A stretch of DNA of 64,000 nt from Mixophyes australis (GCA_036250195.1 JAVHZZ010000011.1:58470919-58534918), one strand, 5' to 3'. Counted from the stretch's first letter, positions 22,562-32,305 are shown. Numbers and translations: made by a program. Notes: generated by a model from the sequence alone, not told the origin.

Positions 22562-22799
22562 CATACACAGACAATTGCAGGAGAACAAACCTGCATTTCC
22601 TATATAGGTATGTCCATGTTTACCAGATATTGCACATCGTTCCTGAACAGCCTGCCTCTGACTGCAGGCATCATATACCAGTCATAGCCATATAGTAGAC
22701 GGATTTACCAACCCTAGAAAGGACCCCATTGGTGCAGGAGATCAAATTTGCTTATCAAAAATATACATACATATAAAATATATGTTACAGTTGTAATTA

Positions 22800-23340
22800 C
22801 TGATGACCAGTTTATGCCCCTCTTATGTGGTGATTACAGTGGAAGTTGGATGAAATTTCTGCCAATACGGACTCAAAATGGATTAAATTAAAACATGTCT
22901 TTAAACAGGTATTCCCAATAGTAATAGAATGGACTAAGGCAATGAGTATATCTCAAGAGCAGAAAGAGGCAGTTATAGATTTTTATGGGAATTTAAGAAA
23001 ACCTTAAAAAAAATAAAAAATAGTCTTTTACCTAAGAGGTCTTGTGAAATAGTACAAGGTAAAACTGCTAACATTTATACTGACTCCCGCTATGCATTCA
23101 GAGTCGTACGCGATTTTGGGGTGCTGTGAAAATGAAGGAATTTTCTCACATATAATGGAACGCTACACCTATTCCAAATGCCAAAGCTGTACAGATGCTT
23201 TGGAATACACTACAGAAATCTCAACAGTTAGGATCATTACATTTTAGGCACCTAGGACCGGTAGAGATGAAATCAGTAAAGGAAATGCTAGAGCTGACAA
23301 AGCAGCTAAACAAGCCACAATGATAATATACACTAAGTAA
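22800..23340 (+). pseudogene. Retroviral pol (RNase H) remnant
   Basis: In one frame, about 23060-23120, the text NIYTDSRYAFRVV matches the core of a retroviral RNase H, including a catalytic Asp. The protein continues in another frame as ISKGNARADKAAKQA at about 23270-23320, the RNase H C-terminus. Stops and frame changes lie between. The same motif (NIYTDSSYAF) is present in the retrovirus at 47487-54992, so the two are related class I sequences. No LTRs were found around this fragment. Confidence 0.65.
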
Positions 23341-23834
23341 AAAGACATGTATTTGAAGTCTGCAACATACATACCAGGGGCCTGATTCATCAAGGTACGG
23401 AAATGCATCTATCAGCATCGTACGGTGCGTAGCGTACTTTAAGAGACGCAGACACTTACGCGAGATAAATAAGAATCCGAAAGTTGGAAAACACACCCAC
23501 CTGCGGTACTTTAGACAGGGTAGAAGCACAAGCAATGGATCCCAAGCAGTTGACGTTAAGCTAAGAAATGTATACGTCACGCCCAATGTGGGAGGTCCGA
23601 CCAGTCTGTTTACACATATCAAAACACAATCCCTGTGGGTATTTTAACAAGATAGCTCTTAAGCAAATAATCATTGTCAAGTGACATTGACATGCTACAC
23701 TTTGAACGATATTTGTTGTTTGCTTTTAATTAGCATAATCCACACTGTTCCCTAAAATACAGACTACAGAAAGGCTTTGTGTGTTTTGGAGTTCAAGTGG
23801 CCGTATAGTACGCCAAATGCATGTACATCGCTAG
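23341..23834. other. No gene recognised
   Basis: Contains gcctgattcatcaaggtac, resembling a MITE end, and otherwise AT-rich sequence up to the end of the gypsy-3 LTR. Confidence 0.4.
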
Positions 23835-24029
23835 TGTCATGGTTTACTGGGATACAGATCCCTGACCTGCCAAGACTAACACTCACCAGAGGCGCGGAGT
23901 CTAACGTAGCGGCTGGCCTTCGCCAAGAACTGCCGCAAGGTGGTATGGACTTTGCGGCAACCGACACGCAGGTCGCGGTCCTCTGGTAGTGGGGCAGGTT
24001 TCACGGAGTTCGGAGAGTCAGAGCTTGGT

Positions 24030-24385
24030 GGAAGCAGAAATGACCACTGGGATAGCGGAAGCTGTACGGAGTAGCTGCAGATTGCAGGATGACCGCTGGG
24101 ATAGCAGAAGCTATACGGAGTAACTGCGGATTGCAGGATGACCGCTGGGATAGCGGAAGCTGTACGGAGTTGCTGTGGATTGCAGGATGACCGCTGGAAT
24201 AGCGGAAGCTATACGGAGTAGCTGCGGATTTCAGGATGACCGCTGGGATAGCGGAAGCTGTACGGAGTTGCTGAGGATTGCCGGATGACCGCTGGGATAG
24301 CGGAAGCTATACAGTTTCTGCAGATTGCAGGATGACCGCTGGGATAGCGGAAGCTATACGGAGTTGCTGTGGATTTCAGGATGAC
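24030..24385. repeat. 49-bp minisatellite in the gypsy-3 LTR, part 1
   Basis: Units containing ggatgaccgctgggatagc start at 24087, 24136 and 24185, giving a 49-bp period. The last unit is cut by the gypsy-2 insertion at its atgac. The array continues at 30749-31150. Confidence 0.93.
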
Positions 24386-24530
24386 TGTCACTCACCGGAC
24401 TGTGTGTGCTACTTCTCGTGTATTTAGGAACCGTGGCCGTCAACCATCCTGAGGGTCTGCGCATGTGCAGCCCTTTCAAACCTTCAGTATCTGTTGCTTT
24501 TAGTTAATTGGCTGATCAGGCAACACTCCC

Positions 24531-24571
24531 TATTTAAAGCACCTGTGGTCAATACCTCGTTGCCTGATCTT
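24531..24571 (+). promoter_or_regulatory. gypsy-2 promoter and predicted transcript start
   Basis: TATTTAAA (24531-24538) is a good TATA box. A start about 25-30 bp downstream would fall at about 24560, so the transcript would begin near gcctgatctt (24562-24571). These 10 nt are the exact complement of aagatcaggc at 25780-25789. Start position is inferred from spacing. Confidence 0.6.
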
Positions 24572-25292
24572 GGAGTCTCATTCCCCATGAGCCTCTGAAG
24601 GTGTTCCTGTGTTTCCTTGTGTATTCAGCTCCTGCTGATTCCTGTTATTCGTTTGTGGTTTCCAGACCACTTCAACTCTCCTGTGTTAATCGTGTCTGCA
24701 GCCAGCTGATTCCTATCCGCTGCCTCCGTGCTTCTACAGAATCCTGCTCATTTCAACTCGCCTGTGTTCATCGGGTCAGCGCTCCGCTGCTTTCATCTCT
24801 GCTACTGGTTATCAGACCGCCTCAACTCTCCCGTTTTCTTCAGGTATCTAGTTCCATATACTACTGCTTCCTGAGTATTGCTTCGTTCTTGCTGGTTTAC
24901 CTACCATGCGCTGCACCAACCTGATTACCGCTCCCACCTTCCAGTGGTCTCTCCTCCTGCCGGCCTTCAGCCGTTCAGGTATCCCTGCACGTCTCTCCGA
25001 CAGCCTGCTCTCCTGAACCGCGGTATGCATACTTCTCATTGACTGTGCTTGTGTATTGCATATCTAGCTGGACTGAGTGTGTTCTCCTCCGGAGTCCCCT
25101 ATCCACTGAGACTATTGCTATCATTTGACTGTGTTTCCTATTTGCCTGGATAGTTATTGTGACTCTGTATATTTATGAAGTGCTGCTCAGTTATCATTGT
25201 ATTGTGCATATCATCGTGGGATCAAGTTCTGTGTGCCGGTGTATACTCTGCATTGCTTTCATCTCCTCGTGCTCCTCCTCACATATATAGTG

Positions 25293-25558
25293 CAGTGGTA
25301 CAACTTGCTAAATGCAGACCACTGTCTCCTGTTCCCTGTGACACCAGTTTCCAGTATCCTCTCACATAGCAGTGGTACAACTTGCTAACGCAGACCACTG
25401 ACTCCCCTGTTACCTACCTTCACCTGGATTCCATTCCTTCACCTAGACAGCGGTACAACTTGCTATACGCAGACCGCTGACTCTCACCACCTCCTCGCTA
25501 CTCCTGGACATTCCTCCTCACTATAGCAGTGGTACAACTTGCTATACACAGACCACTG
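25293..25558 (+). repeat. Four hairpins with a constant loop in the gypsy-2 LTR
   Basis: Hairpins lie at 25293-25324, 25370-25400, 25448-25479 and 25527-25558. Three have stem CAGTGGT/ACCACTG and the third has CAGCGGT/ACCGCTG: the pair in the middle of the stem changed on both sides. Each loop contains acaacttgcta then cag. The spacers between hairpins differ. The same four occur in the 3' LTR (about 30264-30529). The compensated change favours selection for a folded RNA or DNA, though one event could also be chance or copying between units. Confidence 0.7.
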
Positions 25559-25690
25559 ACTACCTTCACGTTTCATTGTCCATCTAGTTCCTCGTGTACA
25601 GTTATCTACCCATTACCAGTGCTGCTAGTCATAGACTTTCCTCGAGCATTCTCTCACCATCTGTTGTCTTCTGTTCCGTGGTCACCCTGC

Positions 25691-25728
25691 TACCAGAGTA
25701 CCATATTACCAACTATACTACTCTGGTA
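25691..25728 (+). repeat. Inverted repeat near the end of the gypsy-2 5' LTR
   Basis: TACCAGAGTA (25691-25700) is the exact reverse complement of TACTCTGGTA (25719-25728), with an 18-nt loop. It lies about 50 bp before the LTR end and primer site. The same occurs in the 3' LTR. Confidence 0.8.
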
Positions 25729-25779
25729 AGTCCATCATCTGGTGATACCTGGGTAAAGACTCCTAGTGCCCGTGACAGT

Positions 25780-25789
25780 AAGATCAGGC
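25780..25789 (+). promoter_or_regulatory. Candidate self-priming primer-binding site of gypsy-2
   Basis: aagatcaggc begins two bases after the 5' LTR and is the exact complement of gcctgatctt in the LTR (24562-24571). No tRNA-type TGG site is seen. The pairing fits Tf1/sushi-type self-priming, in which the first bases of the transcript serve as primer. Confidence 0.62.
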
Positions 25790-25790
25790 C

Positions 25791-28550
25791 ATGACAGACC
25801 CAGATTCGGAACCTACAGCTAAAGAGATGCTGCAGCATCTGGTTACCCGTATGGAACAACAGGATGCTCGCCAACAACTGTTGCTGCAATGTTACCAGGC
25901 GTTAGCCTCCCAAGGAACGTCTGTGCAAGATATCACAGCTACTGTTGATGCTCCTGTGCTTTCCTCCGTTTCCCCAGTGCCATCCCAGGTGTCTACGGCT
26001 TCCACGCTTCACCTGCCTACTCCGTCAAAGTATGATGGAGACCCCAAAACATGCAGGGGTTTTCTAAATCAATGCTCAGTTCATTTTGAGCTCCAACCTC
26101 AAAATTTCTCTACTCATCGTTCCAGAGTGGCCTATCTCATCTCCTTGTTTTCCGGACAAGCCCTCGCATGGGCTTCCCCTCTGTGGGAAAGAAATGAACC
26201 ATTATTACAGGATAGTGCCAAATTTATTTCCACGTTCCGAAGTGTATTTGATGAACCAGGTAGTGTTATTTCCGCTGCATCCAGCATCCTCCGTCTACGT
26301 CAGGGTTCTCGTACAGTAGGCCAGTACGTCATTCAATTTAGGATATTAGCCTCTGAACTTCAGTGGAACACTGAAGCATTAATTGCCGCCTTCTGGCAGG
26401 GGCTTTCTGATAAAATTAAAGATGCACTGACTACTCAAGAATTACCTACTTCTTTAGAAGATTTGATTTCTCTTTGCCACCGTGTAGACATGAGATTTCG
26501 TGAAAGAGAGTCTGAAAAAACAACTACAGTTAAAGCACCTCTTCGCTCAAGTTCTGAACTTCGCCCAGCTTCATCTCCGGTGATACCCATGGAGATAGGT
26601 CGCTCCAAATTAACTTCAGAGGAGAGGGACCGAAGAGTAAAAAATAGACTTTGTATCTATTGTGCTGATTCCACGCATATGCTCAATTCATGCCCTAAAA
26701 AAAAAAAAAAAAACGGGAAATGCCAGGCCCTAACCAGTTCTGGAGAGGTGAAGTTAGGGTCCCTGGAGTCCTCTCCATGTTCTACGAAATTAAAAGTCTG
26801 TGCTTTTGATGTTACAGTTTCCTTTGCTACCAAATCCTTTAAGTCCCAAGCACTTATTGATTCTGGAGCTGCGGGAAACTTTATTTCTAAATCCCTCGTG
26901 AATCAATGGTCCCTACCAGTGATTACTTTGAAGACACCTATTACTGTGACTGCTATCGAAGGATCACGCATTATCAATGGTCTCATCACCCAGAGTACGT
27001 CTCCAGTAACCCTTCAAATTGGTGTATTACACCAAGAAGAAATTTCATTTTTAATTCTTCCTGTTACTACAAGTCCGATTGTATTAGGCCTTCCATGGCT
27101 TCAATGTCACTCTCCCCAGATTGACTGGCACACTCCTCAAGTTACGTCTTGGGGAGCTGAATGTCATCATCGTTGTCTCTCTCAAGTCGTTCCTCTTAAA
27201 ATACAGCAATCCTCCATTTCACCTTCCTCACCGGGACTTCCTCCTCAGTATGCTTCGTTTGCCGACGTATTTGATAAAACTCAGTCTGAACGTCTTCCTC
27301 CTCATCGTTCGTGGGATTGTCCGATTGATCTTCTACCTGGCAAGACTCCTCCCAGGGGTCGTGTGTATCCACTTTCGTTACCTGAAACTCAAGCTACATC
27401 TGAATACATCCAAGAGAATCTCCAGCGAGGATTTATTCGACCTTCTACCTCTCCCGCTGGAGCCGGGTTTTTCTTTGTAAAAAAGAAGGATGGATCATTA
27501 CGCCCCTGCATAGATTTCCGTGGACTTAATGCCATTACTATCAAAAATCGGTATCCCATTCCACTTATTACTGAGTTATTTGATCGTATTAAGGGAGCTC
27601 GGATCTTTACCAAGTTGGATCTTCGTGGTGCCTACAATTTAATTAGAATCAGGTCCGGTGACGAATGGAAGACAGCTTCCAACACCAGAGATGGGCATTA
27701 TGAATATTTAGTAATGCCCTTCGGGTTATGTAATGCCCCCGCTGTTTTCCAGGGTTTCATTAATGAGATCTTCCGGGACTTGTTATATGTTTGTGTCGTC
27801 TATCTGGACGACATATTGATTTTTTCACAGGACCTGCCTTCTCATCATCAACATGTGGCAGAAGCTCTTTCCAGACTCCGGAAAAATTCATTATTCTGCA
27901 AGTTAGAAAAATGTTCATTCGAGTTGCCCCAGATTCCATTTCTGGGATATATTGTCTCCGGAGTTGGTCTGCAGATGGATCCAGAAAAGGTGAATGCTGT
28001 GTTACATTGGCCTCAGCCAACTACTTTTCATGCAATTCAGCGTTTTTTAGGTTTTGCCAATTACTATAGATGCTTCATTCAAGATTTCTCCTCGATTGCA
28101 TCTCCTATTGTGGCCCTAACTCGTAAAGGGGCCAATACTAAGCAATGGTCCTCTGAGGCTCTTCAAGCCTTCCAGTTTCTTAAAGAGTCCTTCTCCTCTG
28201 CTCCCATTCTTCGACAGCCTGATGCGACGCTTCCCTTCTTCCTAGAGGTAGATGCCTCTAATGTTGGTTTAGGAGCCATTCTCTCCCAAAGATCGGAGCA
28301 ACAAAAATTCCATCCTTGTGCCTTTTACTCTCGGGGTCTTCTGCCTGCGGAGAAGAATTACACCATCGGGGACAAGGAGTTGCTGGCTATTAAGGTAGCA
28401 TTAGAGGAGTGGAGATACTTGTTGGAGGGAGCTCGTCATCCTGTGACAATTTTTATTGATCATAAGAATTTGTCATATCTACAGTCTGCTCAATGTTTGA
28501 ATCCTCGTCAAGCAAGATGGTCTCTTTTCTTTTCTCGTTTTGAATCATAA
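25791..28550 (+). CDS. Gag-protease-RT-RNase H polyprotein of gypsy-2
   Basis: One open frame of 919 codons. Residues 1-280 are Gag-like, with an N-terminal coiled-coil-like region (MLQHLVTRMEQQDARQQ). A CCHC zinc knuckle is at about 288-301 (CIYCADSTHMLNSC). The protease active site IDSGAAGNF is at about 355-364. RT motifs follow: [27 protein letters not shown] and the YLDD box at about 671-674. RNase H starts at FFLEVDASNVGLG (about 818). The start is the ATG just downstream of the primer site. A run of 17 A (26697-26713) follows the zinc knuckle. The frame ends early at 28550, so the element is no longer whole. Confidence 0.9.
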   Translation: MTDPDSEPTAKEMLQHLVTRMEQQDARQQLLLQCYQALASQGTSVQDITATVDAPVLSSVSPVPSQVSTASTLHLPTPSKYDGDPKTCRGFLNQCSVHFELQPQNFSTHRSRVAYLISLFSGQALAWASPLWERNEPLLQDSAKFISTFRSVFDEPGSVISAASSILRLRQGSRTVGQYVIQFRILASELQWNTEALIAAFWQGLSDKIKDALTTQELPTSLEDLISLCHRVDMRFRERESEKTTTVKAPLRSSSELRPASSPVIPMEIGRSKLTSEERDRRVKNRLCIYCADSTHMLNSCPKKKKKNGKCQALTSSGEVKLGSLESSPCSTKLKVCAFDVTVSFATKSFKSQALIDSGAAGNFISKSLVNQWSLPVITLKTPITVTAIEGSRIINGLITQSTSPVTLQIGVLHQEEISFLILPVTTSPIVLGLPWLQCHSPQIDWHTPQVTSWGAECHHRCLSQVVPLKIQQSSISPSSPGLPPQYASFADVFDKTQSERLPPHRSWDCPIDLLPGKTPPRGRVYPLSLPETQATSEYIQENLQRGFIRPSTSPAGAGFFFVKKKDGSLRPCIDFRGLNAITIKNRYPIPLITELFDRIKGARIFTKLDLRGAYNLIRIRSGDEWKTASNTRDGHYEYLVMPFGLCNAPAVFQGFINEIFRDLLYVCVVYLDDILIFSQDLPSHHQHVAEALSRLRKNSLFCKLEKCSFELPQIPFLGYIVSGVGLQMDPEKVNAVLHWPQPTTFHAIQRFLGFANYYRCFIQDFSSIASPIVALTRKGANTKQWSSEALQAFQFLKESFSSAPILRQPDATLPFFLEVDASNVGLGAILSQRSEQQKFHPCAFYSRGLLPAEKNYTIGDKELLAIKVALEEWRYLLEGARHPVTIFIDHKNLSYLQSAQCLNPRQARWSLFFSRFES

Positions 28551-29270
28551 CCTTCAAACCAGCTGCAAAGAATAAAAAAGCAGACGCTCTATCTCGAGCT
28601 TTTGTGACATCCTCAGACGTTGAAGATGGTCCCAACCACTCTATATTAGACCCCAAATGTGTTTCTCTGGCTGCTTCTTCCACTAAGGTGCTACCATTTG
28701 GGAAAACCCTCGTGCCTCCTGCTCTTAGGAAGAAAACCCTTTCGTGGTTTCACTCTTCTCGTTTTTCTGGACACTCTGGTGAACGCAAGACCTTTGAAAT
28801 TCTTTCTCGAAGTTACTGGTGGCCTTCTATGAGTAGAGATGTCAAAGATTTTGTAGCTGCATGTGAATTGTGTTCCCAGTTCAAGACTCCCCGCAGAACT
28901 CCAGCGGGTTTGCTTCAACCACTACCCATTCTGTCCAAGCCATGGACCCATATTAGTATGGACTTTGTTACTGATTATCCTCCTAGTAAAAACTGCAATA
29001 CTATTTGGGTAGTGGTGGACAGATTTTCGAAGATGGCGCATTTCGTTCCCTTGACTGGTTTGCCTTCTTCTTCTACTCTGGCTGATTATTTCATCAAAGA
29101 AATCTTCCGTATTCATGGATGTCCGTCCGAGATTGTTTCAGATAGAGGAGTACAATTCGTTTCCAGATTCAAAGCTGAAGATCTCAACGCTCCAGCTCTT
29201 CTTAAGAAGTTTTATTCCAAGTTTCCGGACAAACCCGGTTCCAGGTGTTCTGTGCCCACCTTTAAAAGGG
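28551..29270 (+). pseudogene. gypsy-2 integrase, frameshifted and internally deleted
   Basis: After a small indel near 28541-28552 the protein continues in another frame. The end of RNase H (KNKKADALSRAF) comes first, then the integrase zinc domain (HSGERKTFEIL and CELCSQFK), the first catalytic Asp in MDFVTDYP and the second in VSDRGVQF. At about 29170 the sequence jumps to the last residues of the chromodomain (NAPALLKKFYSKFPDKPG). The catalytic Glu, the GPY/F region and most of the chromodomain are therefore deleted. Compare the intact minus-strand version at 31388-31834. Confidence 0.88.
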
Positions 29271-29277
29271 GGGGTAC

Positions 29278-30748
29278 TGTCACTCACCGGACCGTGAGTG
29301 CTACTTCTCGTGTATTTAGGAACCGTGGCCGTCCACCATTTTGAGGGTCTGCGCATGTGCAGCCCTTTCAAACCTTCAGTACCTGCTTTTAGTTAATTGG
29401 CTGATCAGGCAATACTCCCTATTTAAAGCACCTGTGGTCAATACCTCGTTGCCTGATCTTGGAGTCTCATTCCCCATGAGCCTCTGAAGGTGTTCCTGTG
29501 TTTCCTTGTGTATTCAGCTCCTGCTGATTCCTGTTATTCGTTTGTGGTTTCCAGACCACTTCAACTCTCCTGTGTTCATCGTGTCTGCACCCAGCTGATT
29601 CCTATCCGCTGCCTCCGTGCTTCTACAGAGTTCTGCTCACCCCAACTCTCCTGTGTTCATCGTGTCTGCAGTCAGCTGATTCCTATCCGCTGTCTCCGTG
29701 CTTCTACAGAGTTCCTGCTCATTTCAACTCGCCTGTGTTCATCGGGTCAGCGCTCCGCTGCTTTCATCTCTGCTACTGGTTATCAGACCGCCTCAACTCT
29801 CCCGTTTTCTTCAGGTATCTAGTTCCATATACTACTGCTTCCTGAGTATTGCTTCGTTCTTGCTGGTTTACCTACCGTGCGCTGCACCAACCTGATTACC
29901 GCTCCCACCTTCCAGTGGTCTCTCCTCCTGCCGGCCTTCAGCCGTTCAGGTATCCCTGCACGTCTCTCTGACAGCCTGCTCTCCTGAACCGCGGTATGCA
30001 TACTTCTCATTGACTGTGCTTGTGTATTGCATATCTAGCTGGACTGAGTGTGTTCTCCTCCGGAGTCCCCTATCCACTGAGACTATTGCTATCATTTGAC
30101 TGTGTTTCCTATTTGCCTGGATAGTTATTGTGACTCTGTATATTTATGAAGTGCTGCTCAGTTATCATTGTATTGTGCATATCATCGTGGGATCAAGTTC
30201 TGTGTGCCCGTGTATACTCTGCATTGCATTCATCTCCTCGTGCTCCTCTTCACATATATATTGCAGTGGTACAACTTGCTAAATGCAGACCACTGTCTCC
30301 TGTTCCCTGTGACACCAGTTTCAAGTATCCTCTCACATAGCAGTGGTACAACTTGCTAACGCAGACCACTGACTTCCCTGTTACCTACCTTCACCTGGAT
30401 TCCATTCTTTCACCTAGACAGCGGTACAACTTGCTATACGCAGACCGCTGACTCTCACCACCTCCTCGCTACTCCTGGACATTCCTCCTCACTATAGCAG
30501 TGGTACAACTTGCTATACACAGACCACTGACTACCTTCACGTTTCCTTGTCCATCTAGTTCCTCGTGTACAGTTATCTACCCATTACCAGTGCTGCTAGT
30601 CATAGACTTTCCTCGAGCATTCTCTCACCATCTGCTGTCTTCTGTTCCGTGGTCACCCTGCTACCAGAGTACCATATTACCAACTATACTACTCTGGTAA
30701 GTCCATCATCTGGTGATACCTGGGTAAAGACTCCTAGTGCCCGTGACA
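29278..30748 (+). repeat. 3' LTR of gypsy-2
   Basis: 1471 bp, nearly identical to the 5' LTR except for a tandem copy of about 79 bp (ctcctgtgttcatcgtgtct... twice, about 29575-29720). The purine run and tac just upstream are the plus-strand primer site. It carries the same promoter, complementarity site (29451-29460) and four hairpins. Confidence 0.93.
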
Positions 30749-31150
30749 ATGACAGTTGGGATATCGGAAGCTGTACGGAGTTTGCTGTGGATTGCAGGAT
30801 GATCGCTGGGATAGCGGAAGCTATATGGAGTTGCTGTGGATTGCAGGATGACCGCTGTGATAGAGGAAGCTATACGGAGTTTCTGTGGATTGCAGGATGA
30901 CCGCTGGGATAGCGGAAGCTGGGATAGCGGAAGCTATACAGAGTTTCTGCAGATTGCAGGATGACCGCTGGGATAGCGGAAGCTGTACGGAGTTGCTGCG
31001 GATTGCCGGATGACTGCTGGGATATCGTAAGCTATACGGAGTTGCTGCGGATTGCAGGATGACTGCTGGGATAGCGGAAGCTGTACGGAGTTGCTGCGGA
31101 TTGCAGGTTGACCGCTGGGATAGCGGGAAGCTGTATGGAACCGCTGCAGA
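30749..31150. repeat. 49-bp minisatellite in the gypsy-3 LTR, part 2
   Basis: The continuation of the array at 24030-24385 on the other side of gypsy-2. Units carry substitutions and one partial duplication (ctgggatagcggaag twice near 30905-30930). Confidence 0.9.
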
Positions 31151-31387
31151 TTACAGGAGGAATTTGCTAGGAACATCCAAACTGAACCTAAGAACAGGCT
31201 CAGAGAAGAGGAAGAGGCAGGTTTAAATACTGGAGGGAGATTCTGTAACCAATAGGAGACTGAGAAAGCCTTTAAAACAGCAATCAGGTCTGCGCATGCC
31301 AAGATGGCGGCCGCCACCGGGAGTCCGTCGAGCGCCGGAGGGGTAAGCAAGCTGGGTCCCAGCTAGCGGGTCCCCGGTGTGTGACAG

Positions 31388-31834
31388 TATCCCCCCCTTT
31401 TAAGGGTGGACACCGGACACTTGGCCCAGGTTTACCGGGAAACCTAGAATGGAATTTCTTCAGAAGGCCTGGAGCGTTGATATTGGTTGCGCGGATCCAG
31501 GAGCACTCTTCAGGTCCAAATCCTTTCCAATGGACCAGATACCAAATGCGACCTTTGGAAATTTTTGAGTCCAAGATGTGAGTTATCTCAAAATCCTCAT
31601 CCCGTTGGAGTTGGACAGTTGAAGGCGTAGAGGAGGAAGTGGAGAAGCGGTTGATAATAAGAGGTTTCAACAAGGAGGCATAAAAGGAGTTTGAGACATG
31701 AAGACTCTGGGGTAACTGTAATTTAAAGCAGACTTGATTTAGGATTCGCAGGATCTTATAAGGTCCTATATAACGGGGTGCAAACTTCATACATGGAATC
31801 TTGAGGCGTATATTCTTTGTAGAAAGCCAGACTC
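31388..31834 (-). pseudogene. gypsy-3 integrase C-terminus and chromodomain
   Basis: On the minus strand an open stretch encodes the integrase tail (APRYIGPYKILRILNQV, a GPY/F motif) and a chromodomain. In the chromodomain, ITHILDSKISKGRIWYLVHW leads into KGFGPEECSWI and the LLKKFHSRFPGKPG end. The reading frame is intact over this stretch and runs into the LTR. The element is truncated upstream at about 31834, where unrelated DNA begins, so only this fragment survives. It is the part that gypsy-2 has lost. Confidence 0.85.
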
Positions 31835-32012
31835 ATTGATGACACGGCCGCATCCCGTGTCATGGGATGCAGCCGCCTGTGCGCTGACGCGGCCGCATCT
31901 GATATCAGAAAAAAATCCGGAGAAATTGCATCGAGGGCCCTTAAAGCGGAAATTCTGAGCGGCCCGGGGCCCGACCTGTGACAAATGTTTGTTTTTGGTG
32001 TAGGGATGTGGA
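31835..32012. other. GC-rich repeat-like DNA
   Basis: Contains gacacggccgcatcccgtgtcatgg-type near-palindromes and a repeat of gcggccgcatc. It may be the end of a DNA transposon, but no partner end was found. Confidence 0.35.
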
Positions 32013-32305
32013 AATCTCAGTGGCCTAGTGGTTAACACTTTGCTCTCACAGCATTTGGCTCAGCAGTTCGAATCCTGACCATAGCCTTATCTGTGTGAAG
32101 TTTGCTCCATAGTTGCATGTGTTGACTCCAACACTCCCAAAACATACTACTGGGCGGTTAATTTAGAGATTTTAAAAATTGGCAGTAGTCTGTGTGGATA
32201 TGTTAGGGAATTTTAATCTTCAAGCTCCAATGGGGCTGGTACTGATGTGAATGAGTTCTCTCTGTACAGTGCCACTGAATTAGTGGAGGGATATCAAATA
32301 CTGTG
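32013..32305 (+). repeat. tRNA-like SINE copy
   Basis: The head ctcagtggcctagtggttaa resembles an RNA polymerase III A box. cagttcgaatcc about 50 bp later resembles the B box. The body (ttatctgtgtgaagtttg and so on) matches the split SINE at 8340/13783 in reverse. The copy is diverged. Confidence 0.72.

Larger units (their letters stand above)
24386..25777 (+). repeat. 5' LTR of gypsy-2
   Basis: This 1392-bp LTR has TATTTAAA at 24531-24538. The site gcctgatctt, complementary to the sequence after the LTR, is at 24562-24571. Four short hairpins and a fifth larger one lie in the last 500 bp. The 3' LTR is 79 bp longer because of a tandem duplication near 29575-29720. Confidence 0.93.
24386..30748 (+). 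mobile_element. Ty3/gypsy chromovirus nested in gypsy-3 (gypsy-2)
   Basis: Two LTRs, TGTCACTCACC...GTGACA, are flanked by the duplication ATGAC (24381-24385 and 30749-30753). Between them is a long gag-pro-RT-RNase H ORF, then integrase after a frameshift, then a deletion into the tail of the chromodomain. The Gag ATG lies only 13 bp after the 5' LTR. The insertion point is inside the 49-bp repeat of gypsy-3, so it is the younger of the two. Confidence 0.94.
23835..31834 (-). mobile_element. 3' end of a minus-strand Ty3/gypsy chromovirus (gypsy-3), split by gypsy-2
   Basis: Reading the minus strand: integrase C-terminus and chromodomain (31834-31388), a purine run, then an LTR from 31386 (TGTCACACACC) to 23835 (CATGACA). 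The LTR would be about 1184 bp without the nested gypsy-2 and its duplication (24386-30753). The element stops abruptly at about 31834, so the rest of pol, gag and the 5' LTR are gone. No target duplication can be read because of that truncation. Confidence 0.82.

Noticed and set aside
32001..32008. tagggatg as a possible left end of the hAT transposon
   Set aside because: It resembles hAT-Ac ends but is followed by SINE sequence and has no matching 8-bp duplication at 38640.
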